NCBI GenBank assembly: GCA_017484165.1
Contig: JAFUTP010000037.1
Location: 1-64,000 of the forward strand
DNA from: Cardiobacteriaceae bacterium
GTDB taxonomy: Bacteria; Pseudomonadota; Gammaproteobacteria; Cardiobacteriales; Cardiobacteriaceae
Length of the DNA stretch: 64,000 nucleotides
Reading direction: 5' to 3'
A program made the translations under genes and the position numbers. Below, piece by piece: positions 7,988-17,433 of this stretch. Position 1 is the stretch's first letter; each line of letters opens with the position of its first letter. A model generated the notes under the pieces. The model was not told the DNA's origin. It did no database searches and saw nothing but the letters and a program-made list of their open reading frames with translations.

Positions 7988-8602
7988 TTATAAAAACTGC
8001 GATAAATCACCGCGACCTTGACGCAAAATTTCTGGCGGCATTGAAGTTAAATCACAAACCGTGCTCGGGGTAGGAATAATTTCTCCGCAATCGATAATTA
8101 AATCAACCGAATTAGTGATTTGCCGCGGCAGCTCATCGATTGGCAAACACTCATCATCGGAACTAAATAAAGAAACGCCCATCAAAGCTTCACCGTGCGC
8201 GGCGATTAGCTTGTTTATCAAATCCGATTCAGGGACGCGAATGCCGATAGTTTTGCGTTTTTCGTGCTGAACAAGGCGGGGAACTTCGCGGCTAGCAGGC
8301 AAAATACAAGTAAAAGCACCTGGAAAAATTGCCTTCAAAAGGCGAAATTGCACATTATCAACTCTGGCATAAACCGAAAGTTGGCTCAAATCGTGGCAGA
8401 GCAGGGTGAAAGGGTGGTTTTTATCGAGTTCGCGCAAGAGTCGAATTTTGCTCGCTGCTTGTTTATCGCCAAGTCGGCAAAGTAGGGCATAACCAGAATC
8501 CGTTGGCGCAATGATTACACCGCCGTTTTGTATCACTTCCAAAACTTGAGTCATTTGCGCGGGTTTGAGAAAACGCCTATCTGCTTCAATAATTTTTGTC
8601 AT
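7988..8602 (-). CDS. yciO: Sua5/YciO/YrdC-family protein, YciO type
   Basis: Belongs to the YrdC-fold family that binds ATP and double-stranded RNA. YrdC and Sua5 make threonylcarbamoyl-adenylate for tRNA t6A; the role of YciO is less certain. Segments seen are GGVIIAPTDSGYALLCRLGD (residues 29-48), LDKNHPFTLLCHDLSQLS, PGAFTCILPAS and KTIGIRVPES. The length of 204 suits YciO (about 206) rather than Sua5, which carries an extra domain. It starts within the pepP stop (TGATG, 1-base overlap), so it is translationally coupled to pepP. Confidence 0.85.
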   Translation of the reverse strand: MTKIIEADRRFLKPAQMTQVLEVIQNGGVIIAPTDSGYALLCRLGDKQAASKIRLLRELDKNHPFTLLCHDLSQLSVYARVDNVQFRLLKAIFPGAFTCILPASREVPRLVQHEKRKTIGIRVPESDLINKLIAAHGEALMGVSLFSSDDECLPIDELPRQITNSVDLIIDCGEIIPTPSTVCDLTSMPPEILRQGRGDLSQFL

Positions 8603-9927
8603 CAGCTGCGTCCCGCTAATAATTGCTCAATTTCGCTAATTGTCTTCGGTGCGTCAGCACTTAAAACTTCCGCGCCTTGTGCGGTAATGACGATGTCATC
8701 TTCAATGCGAATACCGATACCGCGCCAGCGTTCTGGAATAGTCTCGTCTTGCTCTTGCAGATAAATTCCTGGTTCGACGGTAAGCGTCATTCCTTCACGG
8801 TAAATTCGCGACTGACCATCTGGTTCTTTGTAATTTCCGACATCGTGAGTGTCTAATCCTAGCCAATGTCCCGTGCCGTGCGGATAGTATTTTTTCGCCT
8901 CTTCGCTTTCGACTAATTCTTTCGCTTCACCTTCAATAATCTGCAAATCAATCAAACCTTGCATCAGCAAAATTGAAGTTTCGCGGTGCAATTCGGCGTG
9001 AGTTTTACCGATTTTGGCATTTTTTATCGCTTCTGTTTGCGCGTGTAGGACGACTTCATACAAAGCTTGCTGGTCGCGACTGAATTTACCGTTAATCGGA
9101 AAAGTTCTGGAAATATCACCCGCGTATCCCGCATATTCCGCGCCAGCGTCGATTAGAAGTAAATCGCCATCTTTGAGCGGAGAAGAATTGCGTTGATAAT
9201 GCAAGCAGCAGGCATTTTTTCCTGCTGCCGCAATCGTTGAAAAAGCAGGCGAGCAACCTTTATGGCGACGAAATTCCGCCTCAATTGCCGCTTGCACCGT
9301 ATATTCATAAGCATTTGGCTTGGCAGCAAGCATCGCCGCACGGTGTCCCAGCGCGGAAATTCTGCCCGCTTCGAACATTAAATTTTGTTCTTCGATGGAT
9401 TTGATAAGCCGAAGTTCGCTTTCAAACGGTTCAATATCCAGATAATTTGCGCTATTTGCTGCGCCGCCTTTTGCTTTTACCGCTTGGATAAATTCCTGGG
9501 TTTCGCTTGCAAGTTCTACTCCGTCAAATGTGGTGTAGATATTTTTGATTTCCGCTTCCGATAAAAATGCAGCGATTTTTTCCGCTGCATCGTCAATTGA
9601 ATAAGTTTCATCGGCGGCATAAAGATTTTTAGCATCCGACGGTCCGATGATATGTCCCGTCCAAATTTCCATTTCAGGATTGCGTGGCTTGGAACAAAGC
9701 ATATAAAAATCTTTTTTACCGCGACGGGAGAGAAAAATTACCGCACAATCTTCGGGAAAACCGCTTAAATACCAAAAATTAGAGTTTTGCCGAAAAGGAT
9801 AGGCGTTATCTCTGTTTCTAATTTTTTCCGATGCGGAAAGCAAAATAACCGCCGACTGATTCGGTAACAGAGAAAGCAATTTATTGCGACGGCTAGCAAA
9901 AATTTCCTGATTAAGAACAGAGTGCAT
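8602..9927 (-). CDS. pepP: Xaa-Pro aminopeptidase
   Basis: Dinuclear-metal exopeptidase removing N-terminal residues before proline. The 441 residues match the E. coli enzyme. The N-terminal creatinase-like domain (to about 170) has NRDNAYPFRQNSNFWYLSGF. The catalytic pita-bread domain carries the metal ligands in LLIDAGAEYAGYAGDISRTF, the histidine of YYPHGTGHWLGLDTHD, and the glutamates of TVEPGIYL and GIGIRIEDD. No signal peptide; cytosolic. Its stop codon shares a base with the yciO start. Confidence 0.95.
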   Translation of the reverse strand: MHSVLNQEIFASRRNKLLSLLPNQSAVILLSASEKIRNRDNAYPFRQNSNFWYLSGFPEDCAVIFLSRRGKKDFYMLCSKPRNPEMEIWTGHIIGPSDAKNLYAADETYSIDDAAEKIAAFLSEAEIKNIYTTFDGVELASETQEFIQAVKAKGGAANSANYLDIEPFESELRLIKSIEEQNLMFEAGRISALGHRAAMLAAKPNAYEYTVQAAIEAEFRRHKGCSPAFSTIAAAGKNACCLHYQRNSSPLKDGDLLLIDAGAEYAGYAGDISRTFPINGKFSRDQQALYEVVLHAQTEAIKNAKIGKTHAELHRETSILLMQGLIDLQIIEGEAKELVESEEAKKYYPHGTGHWLGLDTHDVGNYKEPDGQSRIYREGMTLTVEPGIYLQEQDETIPERWRGIGIRIEDDIVITAQGAEVLSADAPKTISEIEQLLAGRS

Positions 9928-9947
9928 TTTTTATTTTCTGGAAATAA

Positions 9948-10952
9948 TTAAAGAGCTTCTTTGGTTAAGGTCGCGACTAACAATGCTTTTATCGTGTGCA
10001 TACGGTTTTCCGCTTGGTCGAAAACAATCGAATTCGGTGAGCTGAAAACATTGTGTGCAACTTCAACTCCGACGAGTTTTTTCTGCTCGAAAAATGCATT
10101 GCCAGCATTGGTTTTACGGTCGTGATAAGACGGCAAACAGTGCATAAATTTGGCTTGTTCGCCCGCGAGTTTCATAAGTTCTGGCGTTACGCGATACGGC
10201 ATTAGATGCTCTATGCGCTCATTCCAAGCATCTTCATCTTCGCCCATTGAAAGCCAAACATCGGTATGCACAAAATCCACACCGCGAACTGCTTGTAATG
10301 GATCTTCGGTAATTGTGAGTTTTGCTCCGCTTTTTTGCGCCAAAGTGTTGGCGTGGGCGACAATTTGCTGATGCGGTTGATATTGACGCGGCGCAGCAAT
10401 ACGGACATCAATTCCCATCAAAGCTCCCATCAATAACAGCGAATTGCCCATATTGAACCGCGCATCGCCGAGATAAGCAAAGGACAATTCATTTAACGGT
10501 TTATCAGAATGCTCACGCATTGTGAGTAAATCAGCCAGCATTTGGGTCGGATGGTCTAAATCGGTGAGTGCGTTATAAACAGGAACGCCAGCTTCTTTGG
10601 CAATGGTTGCGAGATGTTGTTGCTCAAAACCGCGGTAGCCGATAGCGTCATACATTCTGCCAAGAACTTGCGCGCTATCGTGCAAGCTTTCTTTACTGCC
10701 AAAATGCGTGTCCTGCGAGGTTAAAAATGTGCAATGCGCGCCTTGATCAGCGGCTGCAACTTCAAATGCGCAGCGAGTGCGAGTAGAGGATTTTTCAAAA
10801 ATTAAGGCGATGTTTTTGCCGAACAGTAATGGGTCTTCGATACCTTTTTTCTTTTCTGCTTTCAGCCGAGTTGCAAGTAACAATAAATTTAGAACTTCTT
10901 CCTGCGGGTGATCTGAAAGACGAAGCAGAGATTTTTGATACCAGTAATTCAT
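9948..10952 (-). CDS. argF: Ornithine carbamoyltransferase
   Basis: Converts ornithine and carbamoyl phosphate to citrulline in arginine synthesis (the catabolic ArcB reaction is the alternative). The carbamoyl-phosphate loop is EKSSTRTRCAFEVAA; ornithine-binding and catalytic segments are YNALTDLDHPTQMLADL and FMHCLPSYHDR with the family cysteine. The start was set at the ATG 10950-10952, because AAGGTG sits 8 bases upstream, whereas the longer GTG start would overlap that Shine-Dalgarno. This gives 334 residues, the normal length. No arc or other arg genes are adjacent, so anabolic use is assumed. Confidence 0.95.
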   Translation of the reverse strand: MNYWYQKSLLRLSDHPQEEVLNLLLLATRLKAEKKKGIEDPLLFGKNIALIFEKSSTRTRCAFEVAAADQGAHCTFLTSQDTHFGSKESLHDSAQVLGRMYDAIGYRGFEQQHLATIAKEAGVPVYNALTDLDHPTQMLADLLTMREHSDKPLNELSFAYLGDARFNMGNSLLLMGALMGIDVRIAAPRQYQPHQQIVAHANTLAQKSGAKLTITEDPLQAVRGVDFVHTDVWLSMGEDEDAWNERIEHLMPYRVTPELMKLAGEQAKFMHCLPSYHDRKTNAGNAFFEQKKLVGVEVAHNVFSSPNSIVFDQAENRMHTIKALLVATLTKEAL

Positions 10953-11007
10953 AAAACACACCTTGAAATATAAATCGCTATTTGTAGAAATAAAAATAAT
11001 TCGGAAC

Positions 11008-11868
11008 TTAACGGAATGTATCGCAAGCGGTCATTTCTCTTGCTTGCAAACCTCTGGCGAACCATTCTTTGCGTTGCTGTGCTGAACCGTGCGTGAAGTT
11101 TTCGGGATTGATTTTATTGTCAGAATATCCAGCGGACTTCATTATGCGGTCATCGCCAACAGCAGATGCAGCGGTAAGCCCTGCGGATATATCTTGTTCA
11201 TTGAGATTGATTTTGTATTTGGCGAGATTTGCTGCCCAAACGCCAGCGTAGCAGTCGGCTTGCAATTCGAGACGGACGGAAAGAGCATTTTTATCTGATT
11301 TCGTTCCCGCTTTTGCCATCGCCTGATGCGTTTTCGGCAAAGTTCCCGTTAAATTGGAAATGTGATGACCGTATTCGTGTCCGATTACATAAGCCATCGC
11401 GAAATTGCCCGCAACTTGATTGGAATTTGAAGCACCGAGACGGCGCATATCGTTAATAAAGTTCAAATCGACATAAATTTTTTCATCGGCAGAGCAATAG
11501 AACGGTCCAACTTCTGCTCCTGCTGCACCGCAAGCTGATTGCACACGGTTGCTGAATAAAACTAATTGCGCGGGGCGGAATTTCAATCCGTATTTTTGGA
11601 ATTGCGCTTGCCATAAATCTTCATTTGCCCCTAAAACGACGCGGATAAAATCCGATTGTTCATCGTTAGTAGGATTTTGTACTTGTTGTGTATTCGATTG
11701 TCCTACAAATTGCGCACCTGTTTCGACTAATCCAAGCATAGTGCCAACATCTTGTCCGAAAATTACGCCGATGATGACAATTATTGTTCCGAGAATTCCC
11801 AGTGGAGCTTTTCCACCGCCGCGACGGTCGCTGACATTTGCACTACGGCGAGCGTTTTTCCAATCCAT
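11008..11868 (-). CDS. ypfJ: YpfJ-type neutral zinc metallopeptidase
   Basis: A predicted membrane-anchored neutral zinc metallopeptidase (zinc-peptidase family typified by YpfJ). It starts MDWKNARRSANVSDRRGGG, the usual N-terminus, then one transmembrane helix (LGILGTIIVIIGVIFG) and a periplasmic domain with VIGHEYGHHISNLTG, where the HEYGH zinc motif lies. A downstream LELQADCYAGVWA supplies the usual Glu/Asp of the third ligand region. The ATG at 11868 has AGGAA upstream; the frame extends 18 codons further but lacks support. Substrate unknown. Confidence 0.9.
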   Translation of the reverse strand: MDWKNARRSANVSDRRGGGKAPLGILGTIIVIIGVIFGQDVGTMLGLVETGAQFVGQSNTQQVQNPTNDEQSDFIRVVLGANEDLWQAQFQKYGLKFRPAQLVLFSNRVQSACGAAGAEVGPFYCSADEKIYVDLNFINDMRRLGASNSNQVAGNFAMAYVIGHEYGHHISNLTGTLPKTHQAMAKAGTKSDKNALSVRLELQADCYAGVWAANLAKYKINLNEQDISAGLTAASAVGDDRIMKSAGYSDNKINPENFTHGSAQQRKEWFARGLQAREMTACDTFR

Positions 11869-12030
11869 AATTAAAAATTTCCTAATGATTTTCGTTATTT
11901 GTTTAGCAAAATAAGCTGGCATAATAGCGAAGTTTTTGGCTTTGTCGCCGAAATATATTGACGCTTGCGTTTGTAAATATGCTCAAATGCTTGATTATTA
12001 GCCGTATTTTTTATTTTTGGAGTTTTAGTT

Positions 12031-12582
12031 ATGCCACTAGCAGGGATTTTTATCATTTGGTTGATTTTGGAAATTATCACGACAATTTTTGTCGCAAAAC
12101 TTATCGGTTGGCGGTTAGTTTTGGGATTGTTCGTTTTAGGAATTATTGCGGCGGTTGCCCTGATGAAATGGCAGAAGAAAACATTTGAAGCGCGTCTTGC
12201 CAAAGATCCGCAAAATGCGATGAAAGATCAAATTGCCAATGCCTTTATTCCTATTGCTTTTGCGGTTCCTGGATTTTTGAGTGATATTTTTGGTCTATTG
12301 ATGCTCAATCCGAATATCCGTCGCCAGCTTTCAGCGAAGTTCTTCGGCACAATTTCAGCCGATTCGATTATTGAACAAGCAATGGCGATGTCGGGTCAGC
12401 CAAATAATTCCACCGTGATTGATGTTGAAGCAAAAAATACAACTAGCGCAACTAGCACGACTAGCACCGCAAACCCAGTTATTCAAAATATTCCTGCCTC
12501 CGATGCAGAAAATAAACCAGCTGGCAAAAAATCACGGATTGCGGGTGCAATCGATGCCGCGGTAAATACGGATAAAAAATAA
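12031..12582 (+). CDS. fxsA: FxsA family membrane protein
   Basis: FxsA is an inner-membrane protein whose overproduction relieves exclusion of phage T7 by F plasmid in E. coli; its normal role is unknown. This 183-residue protein has the FxsA layout: two N-terminal transmembrane helices, a cytoplasmic stretch with KWQKKTFEARLAKD, a third hydrophobic segment (AFIPIAFAVPGFLSDIFGLL), then a long polar tail. The tail has a run of Thr/Ser (about residues 138-150, repeated ACTAGC-type codons). GGAG lies 8 bases before the ATG. It is divergent from ypfJ. Confidence 0.9.
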   Translation: MPLAGIFIIWLILEIITTIFVAKLIGWRLVLGLFVLGIIAAVALMKWQKKTFEARLAKDPQNAMKDQIANAFIPIAFAVPGFLSDIFGLLMLNPNIRRQLSAKFFGTISADSIIEQAMAMSGQPNNSTVIDVEAKNTTSATSTTSTANPVIQNIPASDAENKPAGKKSRIAGAIDAAVNTDKK

Positions 12583-12650
12583 CGGGAAGGGGAAAAATCA
12601 ATTCCTTCTCAATAAGCTCTTAATAAAAACATTATTTAACGGAGAAGCAA

Positions 12651-14096
12651 ATGTCGCTGGAAAATCCATCTTTGATGCTTGATTTTTATGAACTTTCGAT
12701 GTCGGACGCTTATTTTCGGCAAGGTCGCACGCAGGAATGGGCAGTTTTTGATTATTACTTTCGTCGAGTGCCTGATCGCGGTGGATATGCAGTATTTGCG
12801 GGATTGGAAACTTTTCTGGATTTTGTTTGTAATCTGCATTTTGATGCGGAACAAATTGCATTTTTACGGAAAAAAGGCGGTTTATCGGAGGAATTTCTCC
12901 GTTATTTAGCGGATTTTCGTTTTCGCGGTGAGATTTATTCCTTCCCCGAAGGCGCGATTATTTTCCCGAACGAGCCCGTAGTTAGCGTCCGTGCTCCGTT
13001 AATTGACTGCCAACTTTTAGAAACATATTTATTGATGACGCTCAACCATCAATCTTTGGTGGCGACAAAATCTTCCAGAATTTGTGCCCAAGCTGGTAAG
13101 CGAGCGGTAAGCGAATTTGGTTCGCGTCGCGCACACGGCGGTGATGCCGCACTTTACGGTGCAAGAGCGGCGTTTATCGGTGGAGCGGTCGCAACGGCAA
13201 ATGTCGAGGCAGAAAAACGCTTCGGAATTCCCGCAGTCGGCACGATGGCTCATTCTTTCGTGCAGAGTTTTGATACGGAAGCGGAAGCTTTTGCGACTTA
13301 TGCGCGCTGCTATCCCGATAATTGTGTTTTACTAATCGATACTTACGATGTAATCAATAGCGGTATTCCAAACGCTATAAAAACACATACAGATGTATTA
13401 CAACCGCTAGGCAAAAGATTAAAAGCGGTGCGGATTGATTCAGGCGATTTGTCATATTTAAGCCGTGTGGTTCGACAAAAACTCAACGATGCGAATATGA
13501 AAGATTGCCAAATTATGGTGAGCAACAGTCTGGATGAATTTTTGATTAAGGATTTAATCAGTCAGGGCGCGGTGATTGACGGTTTCGGTATTGGTGAAAG
13601 ATTGATTACCGCGAAAACCGATCCCGTATTTGGTGGAGTTTATAAGATTGTTAGCCTCGAAAAAGACGGCAAAGTTTTACCGAAAATCAAAATCAGCGAA
13701 AACACGGTGAAAACGACTACACCAGGATTTAAGCAAGTTTGGCGACTTTTCGATGAGGGAAATATGGCTCTTGCCGATGTCGTGAGTTTGCGCGATGAAG
13801 AAAAACCGACAGACGGTTATGTTTTATTCGATCCGAATGCACCTTGGAAAAGAAAAAAGATTAGCGGTTTTCGTGCCGAGCCAATGCTTAATTTGGTATT
13901 CAAAGACGGTAAGTCGCTAGCCAAAATGCCATCCCTGCTGCAAATTCAAAAATATTGCAAGGAAAGTTTGCAAAGTTTTTGGTTAGAAGTAAAACGGCTC
14001 AAAAATCCGCATAGCTACTATGTTGATTTATCAGAAAAATTATGGAATTTGAAGCAGAAAATGCTTAATGAAAAATCACCGCAATTGAAGGATTAA
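12651..14096 (+). CDS. pncB: Nicotinate phosphoribosyltransferase
   Basis: First step of the Preiss-Handler NAD salvage route: nicotinate plus PRPP to nicotinate mononucleotide, with ATP hydrolysis. The 481 residues show MLDFYELSMSDAYF at the N-terminus, SEFGSRRAHGGDAALYGARA (nicotinate/PRPP contacts), GTMAHSFVQSF with the autophosphorylated histidine, RIDSGDLSYLSR and GFGIGERLITAKTDPVFGGVYK. It has GGAG 7 bases before the ATG and is followed 2 bases after its stop by nadE, so it forms one operon for rebuilding NAD from scavenged nicotinate. Confidence 0.95.
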   Translation: MSLENPSLMLDFYELSMSDAYFRQGRTQEWAVFDYYFRRVPDRGGYAVFAGLETFLDFVCNLHFDAEQIAFLRKKGGLSEEFLRYLADFRFRGEIYSFPEGAIIFPNEPVVSVRAPLIDCQLLETYLLMTLNHQSLVATKSSRICAQAGKRAVSEFGSRRAHGGDAALYGARAAFIGGAVATANVEAEKRFGIPAVGTMAHSFVQSFDTEAEAFATYARCYPDNCVLLIDTYDVINSGIPNAIKTHTDVLQPLGKRLKAVRIDSGDLSYLSRVVRQKLNDANMKDCQIMVSNSLDEFLIKDLISQGAVIDGFGIGERLITAKTDPVFGGVYKIVSLEKDGKVLPKIKISENTVKTTTPGFKQVWRLFDEGNMALADVVSLRDEEKPTDGYVLFDPNAPWKRKKISGFRAEPMLNLVFKDGKSLAKMPSLLQIQKYCKESLQSFWLEVKRLKNPHSYYVDLSEKLWNLKQKMLNEKSPQLKD

Positions 14097-14098
14097 AT

Positions 14099-14842
14099 AT
14101 GACTGCTGGTGAATATGTAGATTATTTACTCCGCTGGCTGGAAGAGCTTCGTCAAACTCTTTACAAAAAAGATGCTTATGTTTTGGGAATTAGCGGCGGC
14201 ATTGATTCGGCGGTTTGTGCACATTTGTTGCAGAAAACGGGAAGAGAGGTTTTTGCATACACACTGCCAGCCGAAGTTAGCAGTAGTTCTGATATTTCTG
14301 ATGCTAGGCAGGTCTTTCGAGATTGCGGTTTTCAATATCGGGAAATTTCCATCGCGCCGATGTTTGAGATGCTGATGCAAGAAATCAAACCAGAACTGCC
14401 CGCAAAATTCGAGCGCGAGCAAGTTTTATACGGCAATTTGATGGCGCGTCTGCGTATGGTTTCATTATTTACTCTCGCGCAAGCACGAGAAGCCGTGGTG
14501 GTAGGAACGGATAATTTGGCGGAATATCACACGGGATATTTCACTAAATTCGGCGACGGTGCAGCTGATTGTTTTCCGCTTGCGAAATTGCGTAAAGAAC
14601 AAGTGCGGGAACTTGCAAAATATCTCGGAGTGAATAATAAGATTATCGAAAAAGCACCGTCAGCAGGACTTTGGCAGGGACAAACCGATGAGGACGAAAT
14701 GGGAGTGTCCTATCAAGAAATCGATGCATTTCTACGCGGAGAAAATGTGTCCGATAGCGCAAAAGAAAGAATCGATTTTTGGCATAACCGCTCGGTGCAT
14801 AAAAGAATGCTTCCGCCAGTCCCCGAAAAAGCTTGGGAATAA
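14099..14842 (+). CDS. nadE: NH3-dependent NAD+ synthetase
   Basis: Amidates nicotinate adenine dinucleotide to NAD+ with ATP and ammonia. The 247-residue length, with no glutaminase domain, marks the ammonia-dependent form. The PP-loop is GISGGIDSAVCAHLL (residues about 30-44), and GTDNLAEYHTGYFTKFGDG with PLAKLRKEQVRELAKYLGV forms the deamido-NAD site. Only two bases separate it from pncB, and AAGGA near the pncB end serves as ribosome site. With pncB it closes salvage, apart from NadD, which is not in the window. Confidence 0.97.
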   Translation: MTAGEYVDYLLRWLEELRQTLYKKDAYVLGISGGIDSAVCAHLLQKTGREVFAYTLPAEVSSSSDISDARQVFRDCGFQYREISIAPMFEMLMQEIKPELPAKFEREQVLYGNLMARLRMVSLFTLAQAREAVVVGTDNLAEYHTGYFTKFGDGAADCFPLAKLRKEQVRELAKYLGVNNKIIEKAPSAGLWQGQTDEDEMGVSYQEIDAFLRGENVSDSAKERIDFWHNRSVHKRMLPPVPEKAWE

Positions 14843-14857
14843 TTTAAGGAAAACGCA

Positions 14858-16063
14858 ATGTTTGGTATTAAAGATTTATTTAGTAAGAAAAAAACACTTA
14901 AATTAGATAGAAAAATAAATGTGGTGTTTTTGGTGTATAGGCCAAGTATTTTTACATCTGTGCGGTCTGTTTATGAATGTGCAAAATCTCATAAGGATAT
15001 AAATGTTTATATAGTTGCTTTGCCAGCTTGTATGGAAGAGTATGCAGATGGAAAACAGAGTGCTGAATATGAAGAGTTTTATCGATCTATTGATACCGAA
15101 ATGTTGCAGGCATACGATAAAAATGAGGATAAATGGTTAGATTTATCAGAATTATCACCTGATTATATATTTCTACCAATGCCGTATGAAGAATATTATT
15201 TGAAGTATTCATTTACATATCTTTCACAAATTGCAAAATTATGCTTTGTTCCTTACGGATATTCTTGTTTGGAACAATATGTACATTTTCATTTTAGATG
15301 TAAAACTTTTTTAGCTAATTTGAGTTTTGTTTTTACTAGTAGCCTTACTGAATATGGTATCTACATGAGAAATAATAGTAAGGGCGCAAGGGTTTTTAAT
15401 ATTGGTTATCCGAGATTCGATTTATTAAACCTAAAAAATAATACTAGTACCGATAAAAAACAGCAGTTAAAAATTTTGTATTTACCGCGGTTTACGGTGG
15501 AATACGATAAAAAACATTTTTTTCCAGAGGGTAGTAGTTTTATAGAATTTAAGGAAAATGTTATTAGTTGGGCACAACAGAATGATGATTGTGATTTTGT
15601 TATTCGACCGCACCCTGTTATGTTTGCGCAAGCAGTGTCTATGAATGTTATGACACAGGAAGAAATAGATAATTGGAAAAAAAGCGTCTCTGATTCCAAG
15701 AATATGAGTTTAGATGACGCTACGATTTCTTCGTATATTGAACGCTTGCTTGATACAGATGTATTTATTAGTGATTTTTCTAGTTTATTAGTGGAATGTT
15801 TTATCACTAGAAAACCAGTGATTTATACGGGTAATCCTGACGGTATGATTGAAGAAGTGCAGGAAATGTTGGAAAGTTTTTATGTTGTTGATAATTGGCA
15901 AGAAGTTGAAAAAATACTCTCCGACTTAAAGCAAGGAATTGATCCTAAAAAAGAATTGCGTGAAAAAGCGGTGGATAATTTTATGCAGGGCAGAGAGTAT
16001 AATGTTGGGGAAAAAATAATTGATATTTTAATAGAAGATTTTCAGCAAAACAGTAAAAAATAA
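14858..16063 (+). CDS. CDP-glycerol glycerophosphotransferase-like enzyme
   Basis: A 401-residue soluble or peripheral enzyme with the C-terminal signature of the TagB/TagF glycerophosphotransferase family. FVIRPHPVMF supplies the catalytic His, and TDVFISDFSSLLVECFITRKPVIY is the nucleotide-binding/acidic segment with the conserved D-S-S-E arrangement. In Gram-positives these build teichoic acid; in Gram-negatives relatives decorate capsule or lipopolysaccharide with phosphoglycerol or sugars. The gene lies between nadE and dacA on the same strand. It is visibly richer in A/T and rare codons than nadE, which hints at separate arrival. No CDP-glycerol synthesis gene is nearby. Confidence 0.75.
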   Translation: MFGIKDLFSKKKTLKLDRKINVVFLVYRPSIFTSVRSVYECAKSHKDINVYIVALPACMEEYADGKQSAEYEEFYRSIDTEMLQAYDKNEDKWLDLSELSPDYIFLPMPYEEYYLKYSFTYLSQIAKLCFVPYGYSCLEQYVHFHFRCKTFLANLSFVFTSSLTEYGIYMRNNSKGARVFNIGYPRFDLLNLKNNTSTDKKQQLKILYLPRFTVEYDKKHFFPEGSSFIEFKENVISWAQQNDDCDFVIRPHPVMFAQAVSMNVMTQEEIDNWKKSVSDSKNMSLDDATISSYIERLLDTDVFISDFSSLLVECFITRKPVIYTGNPDGMIEEVQEMLESFYVVDNWQEVEKILSDLKQGIDPKKELREKAVDNFMQGREYNVGEKIIDILIEDFQQNSKK

Positions 16064-16074
16064 GGAATAAAATA

Positions 16075-17433
16075 GTGTTGAAAAAATATCTAATCAGTGT
16101 AGTTTTTTTTATTTTTACTCAAACTATTTTTGCGCAAAATTCAGCTATTGAATTATCTTCTCTGAATGCGGAAGAGGTGGAAAATAAAACCGCAGAGGCG
16201 GAAGAAAACTTGCCGAACAGTGGGAAAATAAATCAGACGCTAGAAGATAGAATTCATTCAAATTTACCGAAATTAAAAGCTTATGTTTTGTTAGATGCGG
16301 ATAAAAATCAGGTTTTGTTGGAATATAACTCCGATGAAAAACTGCCGCCTGCGAGTTTGACTAAACTAATGACCGCATATTTGACTTTTAAGAAAATAAA
16401 AACTAATCAAGTTTCATTAGATACGGAAATTCAAATTTCAGAAAGAGCATTGAAGGAAGAAGGTTCCAAAATGCGCTTGAAGAAAGGTGAAAAAGTGCGG
16501 TTAGAGGATTTATTGCGGGGAACTATAATCCTTTCAGGGAATGATTCAGCCTATACTTTGGCGGAATATTTAGGTGGCGGTAATGTGGAAAAATTCGTCG
16601 AAGAGATGAATGATACAGCCGTAAGACTGCAAATGAAAAATACGCATTTTGTCAATAGCAACGGTTTGCCGAACCCAGAACATTATTCTTCGGCAAAAGA
16701 TATTGCCTTGTTATCGGCGGCGATTGTGCGGGAATTTCCCGATTTTTATCAATATTACGGTGAAAAAGAATTTATGTGGCACGGCGAAAAACGCACGAAC
16801 CGTAACCGTTTATTGTGGAAAAATAGCCAGATTGATGGTATGAAAACAGGTTATACCGATGCCGCGGGTTATTGTTTATCGGCGAGCGAAAAACGCGACG
16901 ACTCTCGCTTGGTTGCGGTAGTTATGGGAGCACAGGAAGAAGAAAACCGTTATCAAGCCGCGCAATATTTATTAGACGAGGGTTTTGAAGAATTTCAAAT
17001 GACGACTTTTGTGAAAAAAGGCGAGCAAGTCGGCGTTGTGCAAGCATATAAAGCCCAGCAAGACAATATCGGTATTGTGGCAGCAGAAGATATAACGATA
17101 CGCTTAAACCGTGCAATTGCGGATAAATCGAAAATCCTGCTTGATATTCCTGAACCGATTATTGCTCCATTGGAAAAAAATAGCAAAGTGGGGTCAATAA
17201 AAATTAGCGATGGGGTAAAAATTTATGCCGAAGTCCCTGCTTTGACGGCAAATGAATTAGCAAAAGGTGGGATAATAAAAAGATGGCGACACGGTCTTGC
17301 GTTAAAGAAGATAGCTAAAAATAAAAATGCCGATAGGGTAGAAAATAATAATGAAGAGCTGGAAAATAAAGCTAATAATGCAGCGGAAGATAATAATGAA
17401 AATACCGATAAGGATATAAAAAATGCCGAATGA
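16075..17433 (+). CDS. dacA: D-alanyl-D-alanine carboxypeptidase (PBP5/6 type)
   Basis: Periplasmic penicillin-binding protein trimming the terminal D-Ala of peptidoglycan pentapeptides. It has a signal peptide (KKYLISVVFFIFTQTIFA) and the three serine-acyltransferase motifs: SLTK within PPASLTKLMTAY (about residue 94), SGN in ILSGNDSAYTLAE and KTG in KTGYTDAAGYC. A C-terminal PBP5 beta domain follows. The usual membrane-anchoring amphipathic helix is replaced or followed by an Asn/Glu/Lys-rich tail (last 50 residues). Start is GTG at 16075 with AAGGA 8 bases upstream (TTG at 16078 is the alternative). First gene of the conserved dacA-ybeD-lipB cluster. Confidence 0.95.
   Translation: MLKKYLISVVFFIFTQTIFAQNSAIELSSLNAEEVENKTAEAEENLPNSGKINQTLEDRIHSNLPKLKAYVLLDADKNQVLLEYNSDEKLPPASLTKLMTAYLTFKKIKTNQVSLDTEIQISERALKEEGSKMRLKKGEKVRLEDLLRGTIILSGNDSAYTLAEYLGGGNVEKFVEEMNDTAVRLQMKNTHFVNSNGLPNPEHYSSAKDIALLSAAIVREFPDFYQYYGEKEFMWHGEKRTNRNRLLWKNSQIDGMKTGYTDAAGYCLSASEKRDDSRLVAVVMGAQEEENRYQAAQYLLDEGFEEFQMTTFVKKGEQVGVVQAYKAQQDNIGIVAAEDITIRLNRAIADKSKILLDIPEPIIAPLEKNSKVGSIKISDGVKIYAEVPALTANELAKGGIIKRWRHGLALKKIAKNKNADRVENNNEELENKANNAAEDNNENTDKDIKNAE

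Noticed and set aside
16485-16500. Pasteurellaceae uptake sequence AAGTGCGGT
   Set aside because: A single occurrence inside dacA; no enrichment seen.
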